Source: Symsagittifera roscoffensis (Eukaryota > Xenacoelomorpha > Acoela > Convolutidae). Taken from it: a DNA stretch of 64,000 nucleotides. This document shows positions 46,861-58,599 of this stretch, in pieces. The position numbers were made by a program, and so were the translations under genes. The notes beneath the pieces were generated by a model, which did no database searches, was not told the DNA's origin, and saw only the letters and a program-made list of their open reading frames with translations. Position 1 is the first letter of the stretch, and each line of letters starts with the position of its first letter. Where the stretch lies: the NCBI RefSeq assembly GCF_963678635.1, contig NW_026970996.1, positions 1-64,000 of the forward strand. The letters run 5' to 3'.

Positions 46861-47630
46861 ACTACAATAAAACTCTGCTGTAGATTTTTTTTCGAGAAAA
46901 AAAGATAATTGAGGACTAGAACAGTAGAATATGCAGAAAAGTTCTAGATTATTAGAAAAAAAGTATCAATTCTGCTAAGAAACAGAACTATTTTGTGATA
47001 ATTAACATTAAAATTCAATCAAATATATTTCATATGCAAACCAAGGATGATAATTGCAATACGACATGGATAAAATAATTGTATGAGGTAAATTAGTAGA
47101 AAATTTTCCAAAAATCGAACTGATTTTGATAATTTACAATAAGATACAGGGATTTTAGTTGACTCTTTCAAATAATTTCAGATTTTTTTTTAATAAAAAA
47201 CTTAATTATTATGGAATCATGGAAACTTTCACGAATATTTTAGAGATAATAATGCAATTTTTTTTTGAACTAACGTTGTTTACATCCAAACAATCCTCTA
47301 TGGCGGATAATTAGTAGAAAAGTAGATATAGAACGTGACAAAACGATAAGTTTTGAACAGACGCTGAGTCAAATTTGATGAATTGCCTGTATAAACTTTC
47401 AAATTATGTTTTTGGACGATTTTTCCGAGTATCTGGAAGTTTCGGCTGCATTTTAATTAGGTTTAAGCATATTATCAATGAGAAAGATTACCAATTTAAC
47501 CATTAAAATATCAAGTAAAAGAGTTATTAAGTAAAACTAAATCAATATTTTCGTAACTTGATATAAAACTACTTAATACCAAAAAAAAATCTTACCCATG
47601 ACTTACCAAAAACCTCAACATCAACAATTT
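46860..47630. other. Unassigned A/T-rich arm sequence
   Basis: This is the mirror of 21,420-22,160. No coding frame is supported. Confidence 0.5.
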
Positions 47631-47850
47631 CTTCCACAACCTACACGTAAAACACCATTAACATCACCCATTTAGATAACGCGCGTCGATCTTTGTGCAA
47701 AAAAAGAAGACACCTCCGCATAAAAAGAATCCGTTTTTCTTACCGTTCTCTTACCATTACACAAACCAGGAACTCTTACTAATTTTGTTCCCTGACACGG
47801 TAAAGTGTTTGCTTTGTACCTAATGGGCTACATAGCTTTGTGACACGATA
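47630..47850 (+). repeat. Non-coding module (right arm, outer copy)
   Basis: The words cctacacgtaaaacacc, atttagataacgcgcg, cttaccgttctcttacc and accattacacaaacc appear in module order. It is the mirror of 21,170-21,410. Confidence 0.65.
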
Positions 47851-47909
47851 TTGTATGTTCAACTTCCTATCTCGAAGCATGAAGGTCATTCAGGATCCCC
47901 CCATTCTCA

Positions 47910-47937
47910 CCGTTTTTGTGGTCAGCCACAAAAACGG
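47910..47937. other. Perfect 12-bp hairpin (right arm)
   Basis: ccgtttttgtgg and ccacaaaaacgg surround tcag. It is the mirror of 21,070-21,097. Confidence 0.7.
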
Positions 47938-47939
47938 TC

Positions 47940-49330
47940 AATACTCAAAGATTTTTAAATTGAATTTGTATGTAATTTTTGAAACAAGTGTTTTACCGGT
48001 GTAAAAGCGCTATTAACAGTTTTTCGAATACGCATTTCTGCGAGCGCAAAATTTCCCAATTTAGACCTTAATTTGGTCTCATAATGGTGGTTTTGTTTTC
48101 AATCGAAAAAAAATATTAAAACTTATAACACAAACACATAATACTACTAATAGAACTACATCCATCCACGTCAGTTTATAACACGAATTATGTGCTTAAG
48201 TGACATATTCTTATTTCCGCATGAGGTCACTTCAGTGCGGTCATGTCGTTTCCCCACTTTAATTGATATCGTGATTTTGTTCTGAAATGGAGACAAATGA
48301 TATCAAACAATTGACTATCGTTGTTGTTTTTATGACCCTTCTGACTGCTCCTCGCACTGCTGGATAGGTACTTCTATTCCATCATTAAGTCCATCTGTTT
48401 TGGCATTAAAGTGCTTAAACACTCAAATCGCCCTGAAGAACAGGCACACTTTTGAAAAATACAGTTGATCGTCATAATCAAGTAAAAATTGAATTGATAA
48501 ATCAAGCAACAACTACCGGAAAACTCAGATCGCATCTCTTCTGAGAAACTGTTTTCCACTTATTTTTATGTGTTTTTGTCTCTGACTTCTTACACTTTAG
48601 TTTGCTTTCAGCTTTTACTTGGTAACTTACTAGATTTGTTTATGATTTCTTTAAATCTAGTTATTTTGGATGCTATGGCAATTTAAGAAAAATGGTACGG
48701 CCAATTCCCAACTTTTCACGGCATGGTTTTTTATGGTAAAATTGAAACGGGTATTCCGAAAAGTTTTAGCGTTTCGGACTACCCTTTAGGCTGCTTTTTC
48801 TAGGCAATCTTTACTAGGCTTGCAATCAATTTGTTTCCAATAGTACCCATGAGCACCAAAAACAAGATATGTCACAATTGCCCGGAAAGTATCTTACGAT
48901 GGAAAGTGAAGTTGATTTCTATACAGAATGGCCGATGTCAAGATGCAGCTTCGCGTGCTTATAACCGTCTCTACCAGAAGTTGTTTTTCTTATAAATTAA
49001 TCAACGAACCTGATACCACCTATAAAGTATAAGTCGAGCATTTCCAATTAACCTTATTTTTTGCTGAAAGAGTGACTTCATGGCTGATTCCAGCCAGATC
49101 AGTAGAAAAGTCCTAAATATTGGAGATGAATGAACTATTAGTTCCACTCCTAGCTCCTCATATTCTGAAAACAAACTAATGGGAAAGTTTGATTAAAATC
49201 AAGACATGTACTGAGAGCCAAAAAAAAACTTAAATATAAATATGTAGCTCAGTTCTGCAGTCTTCATTCTTGAAGCTTCTTTCTTTACACCAGGAACTAT
49301 TTTCTTCCGTCAGTCGCCTTAACGTTCGGT
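47940..49330. repeat. Arm sequence with dispersed repeat (48,940-49,160)
   Basis: Mirror of 19,680-21,060. The dispersed-repeat words gcacgcgaagct (reversed) and ttttttgctgaaag are seen at 48,950-49,075. No gene is supported. Confidence 0.45.
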
Positions 49331-49339
49331 GAAATGCGT

Positions 49340-50531
49340 CCAGTAACGATCGTTACAACTCGGAATTCTTTTTAGTCTCTCGCAACCGATTGAATGTAAT
49401 TCTTGCTTTCCTTTTTCATGTTAGTAGCTGCCGTCTCGTTTTGGTTCGTATGTGACTTTTAGTTTCGAAAAGGAGTTTTTATCAAATTTCCCTGCGGAAT
49501 CATAATTTACCTACTGATCCAGTCTTCTCAAATTGATTCTTTTGATCAAAAAAATGCCAATATTTTTTTGAAATTCTGAAAGCCTGTTTTTGAAATTCTG
49601 AAATTGCAAGAACTGTAACGCCATATGTTTTTCTGGTTCGTTTCAGGTGTCGCAAAAATCAGGCGTTTACGTGTCATGCAAGTTCAAATCAAAAGCACGA
49701 GTGTTGCTCCTTTCCAAAACAGACATCTAGAATTCTGCACGGGTTTTGTTGGGACAATACGCTGATTTTTATTTGATAAAAAAAACCACTTTATTCGTTC
49801 GAGGTAAATGAACCTATTGTGGCTGATCCAATTGTCGAAACTAAAAATAAAAAAATCCAAATTGTTCAATCTTAGGAGATTTTTCTCGGTAAATAGCTCA
49901 GACGATTGTCAATTTCGAACCTTCTAATCGATCATCGCACCAACAACTTTAACTTTAACACCCTGTTAACGAGAGGTGCTCCATAGGGCGACCATGATTG
50001 GGTTCACTAGGATGAATTCATTTTCAGGTTAAACATTTATGTCAAAGACGGTTTGATGTTGCTACAAGTATTGATACATACAAGAATTTAATTTTCTGCT
50101 TCAACAAGATTGGTTCCGTTTTCTGACCAAAAAGTGTTGGGTTTACCACGGCCCGCGATGAAACGATCGATGCACATTACACATGAGCTCGTGTCTAGTG
50201 TTCGCACAATTCCGAGGTGTACAGTCTTGTTGGTGAAGTAAGTGAAAAGTAGACCCCTTTTTCAGTTCTCCTTTAAACAGGAACGTAGTATCGTTCACAA
50301 AAGTAGATGCCAGTAGAGAAAAAAGATGGCTGCTGATACCGAAACGTTCGACAATTAAGTCGGTCACAATCATACCGTCATTGGTTTCCTCTTTCGAATA
50401 TGTAATGTTATAGTTTTCAATAGACTTAAGCAGTCGATACAACCCCCATTATAGCGTACTTTACGTAAATCACGGAGTGTATTTAGTCTAAAACGTGATG
50501 AAAATACTAAAGGTGGAGGCTCCGAGCCAAT
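49340..50531 (-). mobile_element. BEL/Pao-type LTR retroelement fossil (right arm)
   Basis: Mirror of 18,125-19,668. The ~99-codon frame at 50,143-50,442 matches the left-arm segment upstream of the integrase signature. The GKPNTFWSENGTN words lie near 50,090-50,150 and the gtaacgatcgttac palindrome is at 49,343-49,356. This copy is shorter than the left one in the integrase C-terminal part. It is a broken partial fossil. Confidence 0.55.
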
Positions 50532-51155
50532 AAACGGACTAATGTATGTCAGGCTTCAAGCTAATAAGTTACTAAGTATCAAATTTCGTGTCAACCAACC
50601 ATCTTATGCGGCCAATCAACCGAAGGATGTCAACCGGACCCAAGAATCAGGAGTACGTGGCAACCTCGCTATTGCTCCTAATGGGTTTAGCAGATGTGAA
50701 TAAAATTATTTCGATGGGAAATGAGTTGATTTGTACGATATGTATAAGCTTCTTCTCTGCAATTTCCAGCTAAAGGGAATCGGTGAGCTAATTGCTGGTA
50801 CCGCGAAACTTTGCCTGTGACGGTAGACAGATAATAGCCCAAACAAATATCGATATTACACGATAAAACTTTCAAACAGATTTTAAAAATCACTTCCTGA
50901 TTGGGCTGAGCATTCTAGAGATCAAGGACTGGCCGTTTAAACCCATTCAGGAGATGATCGATAAAATCCACGTAAAATTTCAATCATGTGATGTCGATAA
51001 TTTTTGGAGACATCGTATATTTTCGTGACCAATATTGGGTCAATCAGTCATCCAGAACTTAGGTTTGACTAGGAAAAGTTTAGTTCTTTCACTGGTACAG
51101 TGTCCAGAAGCACCATTTTGGAGAGTTCACGCAGTTGTTCAAACTTCAAGCTGGA
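50532..51155. other. Unassigned sequence beyond the palindrome
   Basis: This is the first sequence outside the right arm. Short frames on both strands (50,588-50,893) have mixed composition but match nothing I know. Confidence 0.4.
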
Positions 51156-51159
51156 AGAC

Positions 51160-51259
51160 GGAGATAGAGAGAAAGAGAGAGAGTGTGTGTTTGTGTGTGT
51201 ATGTGTGTGTGAGTGTGTGAGAGAGAGAGAGAGAGAGAAGGAGGGAGAGTTAGTTAGAT

Positions 51260-51298
<39 letters not shown>
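51160..51298. repeat. (GA)n/(GT)n microsatellite
   Basis: Long GA runs flank a GT-rich core (about 51,186-51,220). The ORFs on both strands across it (Ser-Leu repeats) are repeat products. Confidence 0.95.
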
Positions 51299-54200
51299 CT
51301 CTCATGAGCAACAACTTCCAGCTGAAGAACACCATTAAAGAAAACTGATACGCTTAAAGAAAAACACTACGTAAATGCAACAAGTAGAGTTCTTGATCAG
51401 TTACAAGTAACTTTCAAATATACTACAAAAGAAAAAAAAGGACACATTTCCTTTGACGACAATTTGATTTGCCTGCTGAAAAGAACCACAAACTTACAAA
51501 AATTTGTGATGAGTATAATTTTTTTGGATGGTGCTTTCAGTTTAGCTTTTTCCTGGATGTTTGAAAATCAAAAAACAAAAGAAATGACATTGATAAAGAA
51601 AACATGAGGATGGGAGCTTAGCACTTCAGAACCCAGGAAAAATTTCAGAAGGGTTAATGAGATTTGTAATTGAATTTTCGGAGACAGACGACAGTCAAAA
51701 CATAGGAAGGAAAATTACGAACCAAATTGTAAAAATGAGCGAGAAGAAAAAAAACTGCATACAGTTCTTACTGTTAACTATGACACACCAAAAACCAATT
51801 TTGACAACATGGAAAGAGAAACAAAATTTGAAAATTTGAGAGAATATTGATTGCAAGTTGATCGATATTGTTGCATCGATCGGTTTTTATCTGGTTTTTA
51901 TTTACATATTGAATAGAGAGGAAAAAAATTTTGCTAAGAAAAACTTCATCAATGTAAGAAAGCCCAATTTGGGAAAATAGTTGACCCTGTTTTAAAAATC
52001 CGCGACAAACAGTAAACTCAGGAAAGAATACTTGAAGGATACTTTGTTCTCAAAAAACTGCTGTTTTAAAACATCTGTTTTGAAGGTATTGAAATCCAAT
52101 TAAGAGTTATAAGTATTGCCTTACATACAGAGGGAGATGATAGAAATATAAGAGCTGTTCAGTGATGAATACTCAATCTTAGAAGTTGGCGGTTATGTTA
52201 TAGTTTGAGGAAAGTCTACGTACATAAAACATACATACTTAAAAAACATAATGCGACAAAAGAATAGAAAAAAGAAAAAAATGAGTTAAAAATGAAAACT
52301 ATCGGGACCCCGCTAGGGTCAATTTACTAAGTCAACCAGAATCTCCATTCGCATAGATCAAAGCAACTCTGTGCTGAAATTTTTCCATTCGCTGCAGCCA
52401 TTTCGACAACTGAGGAATCAACGAGTTAAATTAGATTTTCGAGTACTCAATCGACAACAATCAAGCACAGAATAAAACAATACAGCTCTTAAAACGATAG
52501 AAAAAATTAGCTTTATGTCGGTGACTGTGTATGAATGCTACAACTGATTTCACTTTCAGAAAAAAAAATTTGTGCGTTGTTACCACTTTTAGGGTTTTTG
52601 AAAGTGTTTTCATTCCTTGTGTAACAGTCCATCAAAAAGTCTAATTGATGTGGCGCTCAATGATGAACTCAGTCTGGTCCACTTATACATTGATTTGCGG
52701 CCACCAGTCCATTTTTAGGGTTCCTAAGATAATCGAAAAAATATCTGGCAAATTGGAATCTATTTCTTTGCACGGCTACTTTAAGAGAAAAATGTGTTCT
52801 CCCAACGCTAAAGGCGCTCGAAAAAGTTTTCCTGGAAATGTCAAAACTCCTCTGAAAATGTTGTAAAATTTTGCTGCCTGGCTGTTTTATTTAATAGAAA
52901 CTTATTTGCGAGGATTTTTCTAAGTTCTTTCACTCGCGTCAGTTTTCATAATTTTCCGAATGGAATGCAATTGAACTCTCTTAGGATGTAAACAAACCTT
53001 TCTTTAAAATTTGTTGGTGTATGATTCAGTGACTATCCAGATCCTGGCAAAAAAAAACATCAAGCGTTGAAAAAAGCCTCTAACGGGAGATAAGTATAAG
53101 ATTGTCCAAAATAACATCATGCAAAAAGCTCGAGAAAATTACTCTGAGTGATATTTAAACCGATAAGTAACAGAACTTCTATAGAGATCCTGATTATACC
53201 CACCTGTACCTGTGAAAGTCCAGACTCTAAAAAAGTAGACTGTCAATCTGAACATCGACGGCTACAGCCACAGCTGGTATTGAGAAAACAAGTTCCGTTG
53301 CATAAACAACAACTTCCAACTTATTATTTTTCAAAAACAAATTGATAACATTAGAAAGCATATAGCTCAGAATAATAGAGTTTTTTGGTCATTTGGCAGC
53401 AAAGCTCAAATCAAAATTTAGGCTGAACTATTTCACCAGAAAGCTGATTGTTTTCCGCTGAACATTGATTTGATTTGCTTGCGGAAACAAAGTTGTAAAG
53501 AATTAGGCTTTTATTTTTTTTTATTTACAACAGTCATAATAATTAAGGGGTTGCTTTGTTTTCATTGTTTTCTTGTTCATTCAATATTAAGTATCAAGTT
53601 GTGTTTAAAAAGTAAAGTTAAAAAAAATCGGCTTAACAAAGCTCGCGAAGTTTGAGCTAATAAGGTTGATGTTTGCTGAGAGAAAAACAAGACGAAATTA
53701 GAGCCGAAATAATCTGACTGACAAAACTAAAGAAAGTTAAGCAAAAAACGGTAGCCGTTTGCGGAACAAAATGATATTGTTATTTTGTTGTTACTGTCAT
53801 CCTTCGAAAATCAAAGAAACAACATTAGGATGAAACTGATTGGACTTGGTAGACAAGGATGGAGACGAAAGTCTTGATCTGAAAAAAAACAGGTGATTGA
53901 ATGTTCGTAACTCTGTTTTGCTTCCACTATTAGGTTAGCTTCCTCATGCAAACTTGTTTTCTAATTTGGTTAAAGGTACCTTATTTTAGGTTAAGGTCTT
54001 ACATAGTTATTTGGAATGATACTGTTTAATGGTTTTTGATAGTTCTCCATAGACTAGGTTACGTATTATATTGTCTCAATTTGTGATAATGAACAAGAGA
54101 ATTTCAAAAAAAGGCGTAAGATCAAGACCGTAACACGCTTCTCGGGCTCTAGAAAACATTAAGAGTTTTTCGAAAAATATAGATATCGTTTCTATCACTC

Positions 54201-54590
54201 GTGTAACAAGGCATTTCTGTGTGCTTTCACGATCAAGTCAATTACCATTTCTGTTGCTCAACACAATTTGAACGTGTATTTTATAAAAAATCTAGCATTC
54301 AAAATGTTGATAACGTACGGTTTGCTGAACCGTAGATGATGTATATTTGAAATTTTTTTCAATTGTTAAGTTAGTTAAGGCAGGCTGACATGAAAAAAAT
54401 TCGCTGTGTTCAGCTTTAATTGCACAGCTAATTTAACAATAGCAAATTTTAGATGACAACAAATCATTTGATGATGTTTAAACCAAAATCGAGATGTTCT
54501 ACATGAAGAGTGTTTGGGCAGACAACTGCGGAAAGTTTTTTTTCTATCATGCAAAACAATCGTCTTCAATTTTTTTCTTTTATTTGGTCA
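51299..54590. other. Gene-poor A/T-rich region
   Basis: No ORF above about 73 codons occurs here, and none has recognisable domains or neighbours that support it. The 73-codon frame at 52,645-52,866 has ordinary composition but no conserved motif. No pPolB or module copy was found. Confidence 0.45.
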
Positions 54591-54840
54591 TAGTCTTTTC
54601 TTTCAATGTAACATTTTCTTCGAGCTTTAATCGCTAAGAGTTTTCAAAAAATTTTATATCGAAACTGAGAATCGAGCTTATTTTTTAATGGATTTTTTTC
54701 TTTGGTTTAAAATCAATCAATCAGAATAGAGCAGTTTTTTTGTTGTGAAAGTTTCAAAGAATAAATATCAACCAATCAGATTTGACCTTTATTTATCACG
54801 GATTTTCGAAACTTTGATATCAGTAGTATATGAGTGAGGG
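54590..54840. promoter_or_regulatory. Decayed CCAAT-box relic
   Basis: aatcaatcaatcag at about 54,710 and CCAAT at 54,772-54,776 with the flanking word atatcaaccaatcag resemble the left side of the promoter at 58,640. It stands directly before an inverted module copy, the same association as elsewhere in the window. Confidence 0.35.
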
Positions 54841-54844
54841 AGAG

Positions 54845-55180
54845 TGATGGGGGGGGGGGTTAGTAGGCGACTACCATGTTTTAACATACTGAAAAGAGTC
54901 TACAATGTATAAGGTTAGGGAATACCAATGATAAAGTTTTATGGTTTGTGTGATGGTAAGATAATGGAAAATGGTAAGACAAACGAATTTTTTTTGTTTT
55001 TGTTTAGAAGTGTGTATTTTTGTTCGCAAAAAAACTCGGCGCGCGTTATCTAATTGGAAAAAATTAATTGTTAATAATGTGTAGATTGTGGAATGAAGGG
55101 TTTTTAATTAGCTTTTTGGTATATGGTAAGTTTCAGATGGTAAGATGGTAAGTTTCAGAAAATTTTTGGCGTCCGATTTT
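54845..55180 (-). repeat. Non-coding module, minus orientation
   Basis: It begins (as the module end) with an 11-G run at 54,850. Then come the ctacaatgtataagg, ataccaatg and gtgatggtaag words, and the start word gcgcgcgttatctaattgg at 55,036-55,055. Confidence 0.65.
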
Positions 55181-55349
55181 TTCCAGCTCGATATTGCCGA
55201 CACTTGCGTTTCTTAGCTAGCTTCAACGAATTATATGTTTTAATTATTGTTTTATAGGTTTGATTCAACGAGAAATCTATCTTTTGCTATACTGAAACCT
55301 AATGAAACTTCGAGAAAAAATCATGTTTTTTGAAGAAAAAAAATTGATT

Positions 55350-55510
55350 TTTGTGTGGAAATGTATAGTTTTTTTTTCGCAAAAAACATTGGCGCGCATT
55401 ATCTAATTGTTAAATATTACTGGTTAATCACGTGTAGGTTGTCGATTTAAGGTTATTTATTTACTTTTATCGTACATGGTAAAACAATGGTAAGAGTTTT
55501 TAGGCAAAAA
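55350..55510 (-). repeat. Non-coding module start, minus orientation
   Basis: tgtgtggaaatgta, then gcgcgcattatctaattg (55,392-55,409) and atcacgtgtaggttg match the start half of the module. The end half is absent. Confidence 0.55.
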
Positions 55511-55589
55511 CTTGGAGTTTTTGTCACAAAAGTTGAAAACTTTTCATAAAAACTTTAAATCAGCTACTGAAATTTCGAAAACAAGTCAA

Positions 55590-55705
55590 TTTTTTTGGAA
55601 AAAATTGCAAAATTTTCAAGTATTTAAAAATTGCAAAATTTCAAAAATTTCAAGTAATTGCAAAAATTTCAAGAAATTGCAAAAATTTCAAGTAATTCCA
55701 AAAAT
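55590..55705. repeat. Short tandem repeat of ttgcaaaaatttcaag
   Basis: Units of about 17-18 bases (ttgcaaaaatttcaagtaa and variants) repeat about six times. The Lys/Phe/Gln-rich ORF here is a repeat product. Confidence 0.75.
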
Positions 55706-55719
55706 GCAGAAATCCCATT

Positions 55720-58215
55720 TGGATAATTTTTTGTTACTTGTGACCTAATTGAAGAAATTTTTTTTGTAAAGTGTTTCAAATTGAGCTCAAAATTTATTTT
55801 GTGCAGTATCAAGTTGAGACAAAGATAAAAAAAAAAATAATTGAATAAATTTTTGGATATTTCCAGAATTTTCACACAAAATATTGAAATACGATAAATT
55901 TTAGCATTGTTTGCGTAACAAAGCGGGTTATATAATAATCTCATCATTAACAGGAAAGCTCTTAACAAGAAAGCTCGAAAGGGAGAATTGAAATAGGACT
56001 GTCAATACAAATGAATATTAAGAGCAATATTCCGTAAAATTTCTAGGTTTTTGCTCAAGGATTTACCCAAACTTGTACAAAAAGTAGACATTCTGAGAAG
56101 TTATTCACCTTAAGAGTAGAAAATTTCAGATCAATGATAAGAAATGAACAGTTAGTTGCTAAAACTGACTAAAAGTAAAATAAAATTGTCAAAAAAGTTA
56201 TTCGATATCGGCTCAAATTCAACAAAACCTTCTTCATAACAGATGATTATCTCTCTGTTGCTTCTGCAACCTCATTTTCACGATTTTCCGCAGAAATGGT
56301 TTGTCTTCAAAGGTTATTCTTACTTTCTATTTATTACATGTTTTCGCTATTGAACACACTTTGCAAAAAAATTTAGCCAGGACTTGAGAATTTAGGAGGA
56401 AAATAGTATCAACTGAACGAAGATGACATTAGAACAGATACGGACATTAGAACGGGTTATTTCGATAAAAATTGTAAACATCGTCCTCATGGTTTCCTTG
56501 TTCAGTTACTGCAGTAAAAAAAATTAAGCAAAAACACAATTTTTGGGCCAATAACTATCACTTTTCTTGCAAAATTTTCGTAAATTGCTTTTTGTTCTTG
56601 ATTTTTGTCGAAAGATTTCTTTAAAATGTCGAAGTGAGAAAAAATTTGTACTTAAGGCATTCGAAAGCACTTGTATACTTTGAGAATATAGAGCTGTGTT
56701 TTTACTATGATTTCATAGAATAAATTTAAGAGCAGCTCTATTGTTTGTAATCTGAAAAACCTTCGGATGTGGAGATACGCAAGGGATTTTAGTTCCATAT
56801 TTCTGCATTATTTAGAACACCTAAAAGAAGTTTTCTCGAAAACATCGGTTAAGAAAATGATCTCCAGGTGCAAACTGTAACAATTGAATAATTTTGCGAA
56901 ATTTATTAAGCAAAAACACTAGAATTCAACGTAACTTTCTAAATGAAAGAAATTGAAGCTAATCAGAACTAATTTTTTACTGTGTGTCTAGTTCAAATTT
57001 TTATTGTTAAAAAGCATAGAATTAGGATATCATTACATCTGGTTCTGCTAAAGTATTAGTTTGTTTAGAATCAGTCAGCAGGCTCCGAAATATTTTCTCT
57101 AAAAACCTTTATACATCAATTTTTTATCCAAAAGAATGAAATGTAGATCTTGAAAGCAAATTTTCGATTTAGGCTTCATGTATCATCTTCTAAAAAGTGT
57201 TGGAGTTGGGTTTACTTCACATCAAATCATTTTCAAAAAATCCCAAATTTCATATAAGTCAACATAGTAGATCAAATGATAAAAAAACTTTCCAAACATT
57301 ACACTTTTTTGTTGGATTTTTTCTCAAGATGTAATATATAAGCTAAATTTTAATATAAAAAATCTCTAAACTCCTAAAGAATTAAATTGAGTTTCTTTGT
57401 CAATTTTATTTGTTTCTGAGTTTCTGCTTCATCTAATTTCTTCCAACTTAATCCAACTCTAACAAAGTTTTAATTGAAAATTGAGTTTTAGAGGGAAAAA
57501 TGTATCATTGCAACGAACGTTCCTTAATTCTAAGCAGAATTATCACCAGAAACTTTTTTAAAAAATTTTAAATTGTTTTTTTGACCTAAAAATGTATGTT
57601 GCTGTTTCAACAAGTTTTTGCTTGAGAATGATGTATATTTTTTATATATATTTGAAAATTTTTCAAATGTTAGCAAAACATGTTTTTTCAGTTATCAATT
57701 TCTTTTCTCAATCGTAGAAAAAAGCAAAAGCAAACCATATTCCTTGTTAATCAACCCCCAATATCTGCTACGCACTACTCTGTAATTATTTTTACAAGCA
57801 CTAAGCAAGGAAAACTTTAAACTGGTCACTAGGTAAAACCTTTCAATCAATCGATGTTATAAGAAATATCAGTTTCTTACAGTATTTCAAGAAATACGGA
57901 AGCACTCATCAGCGTATGTGATTCACTTTTACTACCAAATTAACGCAATAAATTCCCCGCAAGCTGGCAACCAATGGAGTTTTACTTTAGACTTGACATT
58001 TTCGGATCGATTTCCATTGAAGTGTCAAGACAATTTGAACTCGGTTGTTGCTGGTTTTATCATCAATCAGAACTTTTGAATATGACAGAACAAGAAGAGT
58101 GATGAAAAAACTGTAAATTGTTTACTAGAAATTTTTCATATTTAGTGTATAGATTTTGAGATTCAGTAAAAGTGTATCATTCAAAGTATTTTCTACTATG
58201 TTTTTAAAAAAAATG
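55720..58215. other. Gene-poor A/T-rich region
   Basis: No supported coding frame, RNA gene or window-level repeat was seen. Confidence 0.45.
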
Positions 58216-58217
58216 TA

Positions 58218-58470
58218 CTAATTTTTCCTTAACTCGGAGTGCGTTTGGAGAATGTTGAGCCCATAATTTATCATAATGTTGACGATGCTTCTTTCTGATA
58301 TGATTAGTAAGTTCCTCGCTGCTGTATAAATTTTACAAATGGAAACTTTTAAAACGTTACAGTGCTTTCTATGTATTGACGCATATTTACGTGTGTGTTC
58401 TCTTCCATATTCAAGACACGAAACTCTTTCCTTTCTACTCACTGACGGCATCTCAATAAAGAAAGAAAGA
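58218..58470 (-). pseudogene. Zinc-finger relic facing the bidirectional promoter
   Basis: From an ATG near 58,451 the minus strand encodes SRKERVSCLEYGREHTRKYA followed by His-Arg-Lys-His-Cys. This is the same spacing pattern as the zinc-finger exon of pPolB fossil 1 (Cys, Gly-x-Glu, Arg, Ala, His-Arg-Lys-x-Cys). A second finger-like segment with Cys-Lys and a His-x4-His pattern lies just downstream. The promoter region at 58,640-59,910 is immediately upstream in transcription direction, as at the other pPolB 5' ends. It is probably the 5' end of a related element gene, now broken; no polymerase domains follow here. Confidence 0.5.
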
Positions 58471-58599
58471 AAAAATGTGAGGTTTAGAATTTTCCAAATT
58501 TTTAGAAAAAATAGTTGAATAGCTTCAAAAACTGAATAAAAGTGAAAAAAAAACAGCAAAATTCTTACACAAATGTTTTTAAAAGAAAAAAAAATCAGA

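Larger units (their letters stand above)
18125..50531. repeat. Diverged ~32-kb palindrome (two ~16-kb inverted arms)
   Basis: The sequence beginning attggctcggagcc at 18,125 pairs with ggctccgagccaat ending at 50,531, and matching continues inward throughout both arms. Anchors (left with right) are 18,206/50,437, 21,070/47,937, 22,324/46,746, 23,536/45,245, 24,969/42,908, 26,290/41,592, 28,440/40,552, 32,065/36,948 and 33,764/35,612. By eye, aligned stretches agree at roughly 90-95 %. Arms differ by several length changes of 0.1-1.1 kb. Divergence argues against a simple assembly fold-back. Confidence 0.9.

Noticed and set aside
18125-50531. Assembly fold-back artefact as explanation of the palindrome
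   Set aside because: Arms differ by about 5-10 % and by several large length changes, including an arm-specific insertion, which an artefact would not show; the turn itself still deserves long-read confirmation.
51035-51335. ORFs across 51,069-51,335 on both strands
   Set aside because: Ser-Leu / His-Thr repeats produced by the GA/GT microsatellite.
52645-52866. 73-codon ORF with possible transposase resemblance
   Set aside because: No catalytic motif, no terminal repeats and no conserved neighbour; too weak to call.
55512-55748. 78-codon Lys/Phe-rich ORF
   Set aside because: Generated by the short ttgcaaaaatttcaag tandem repeat.
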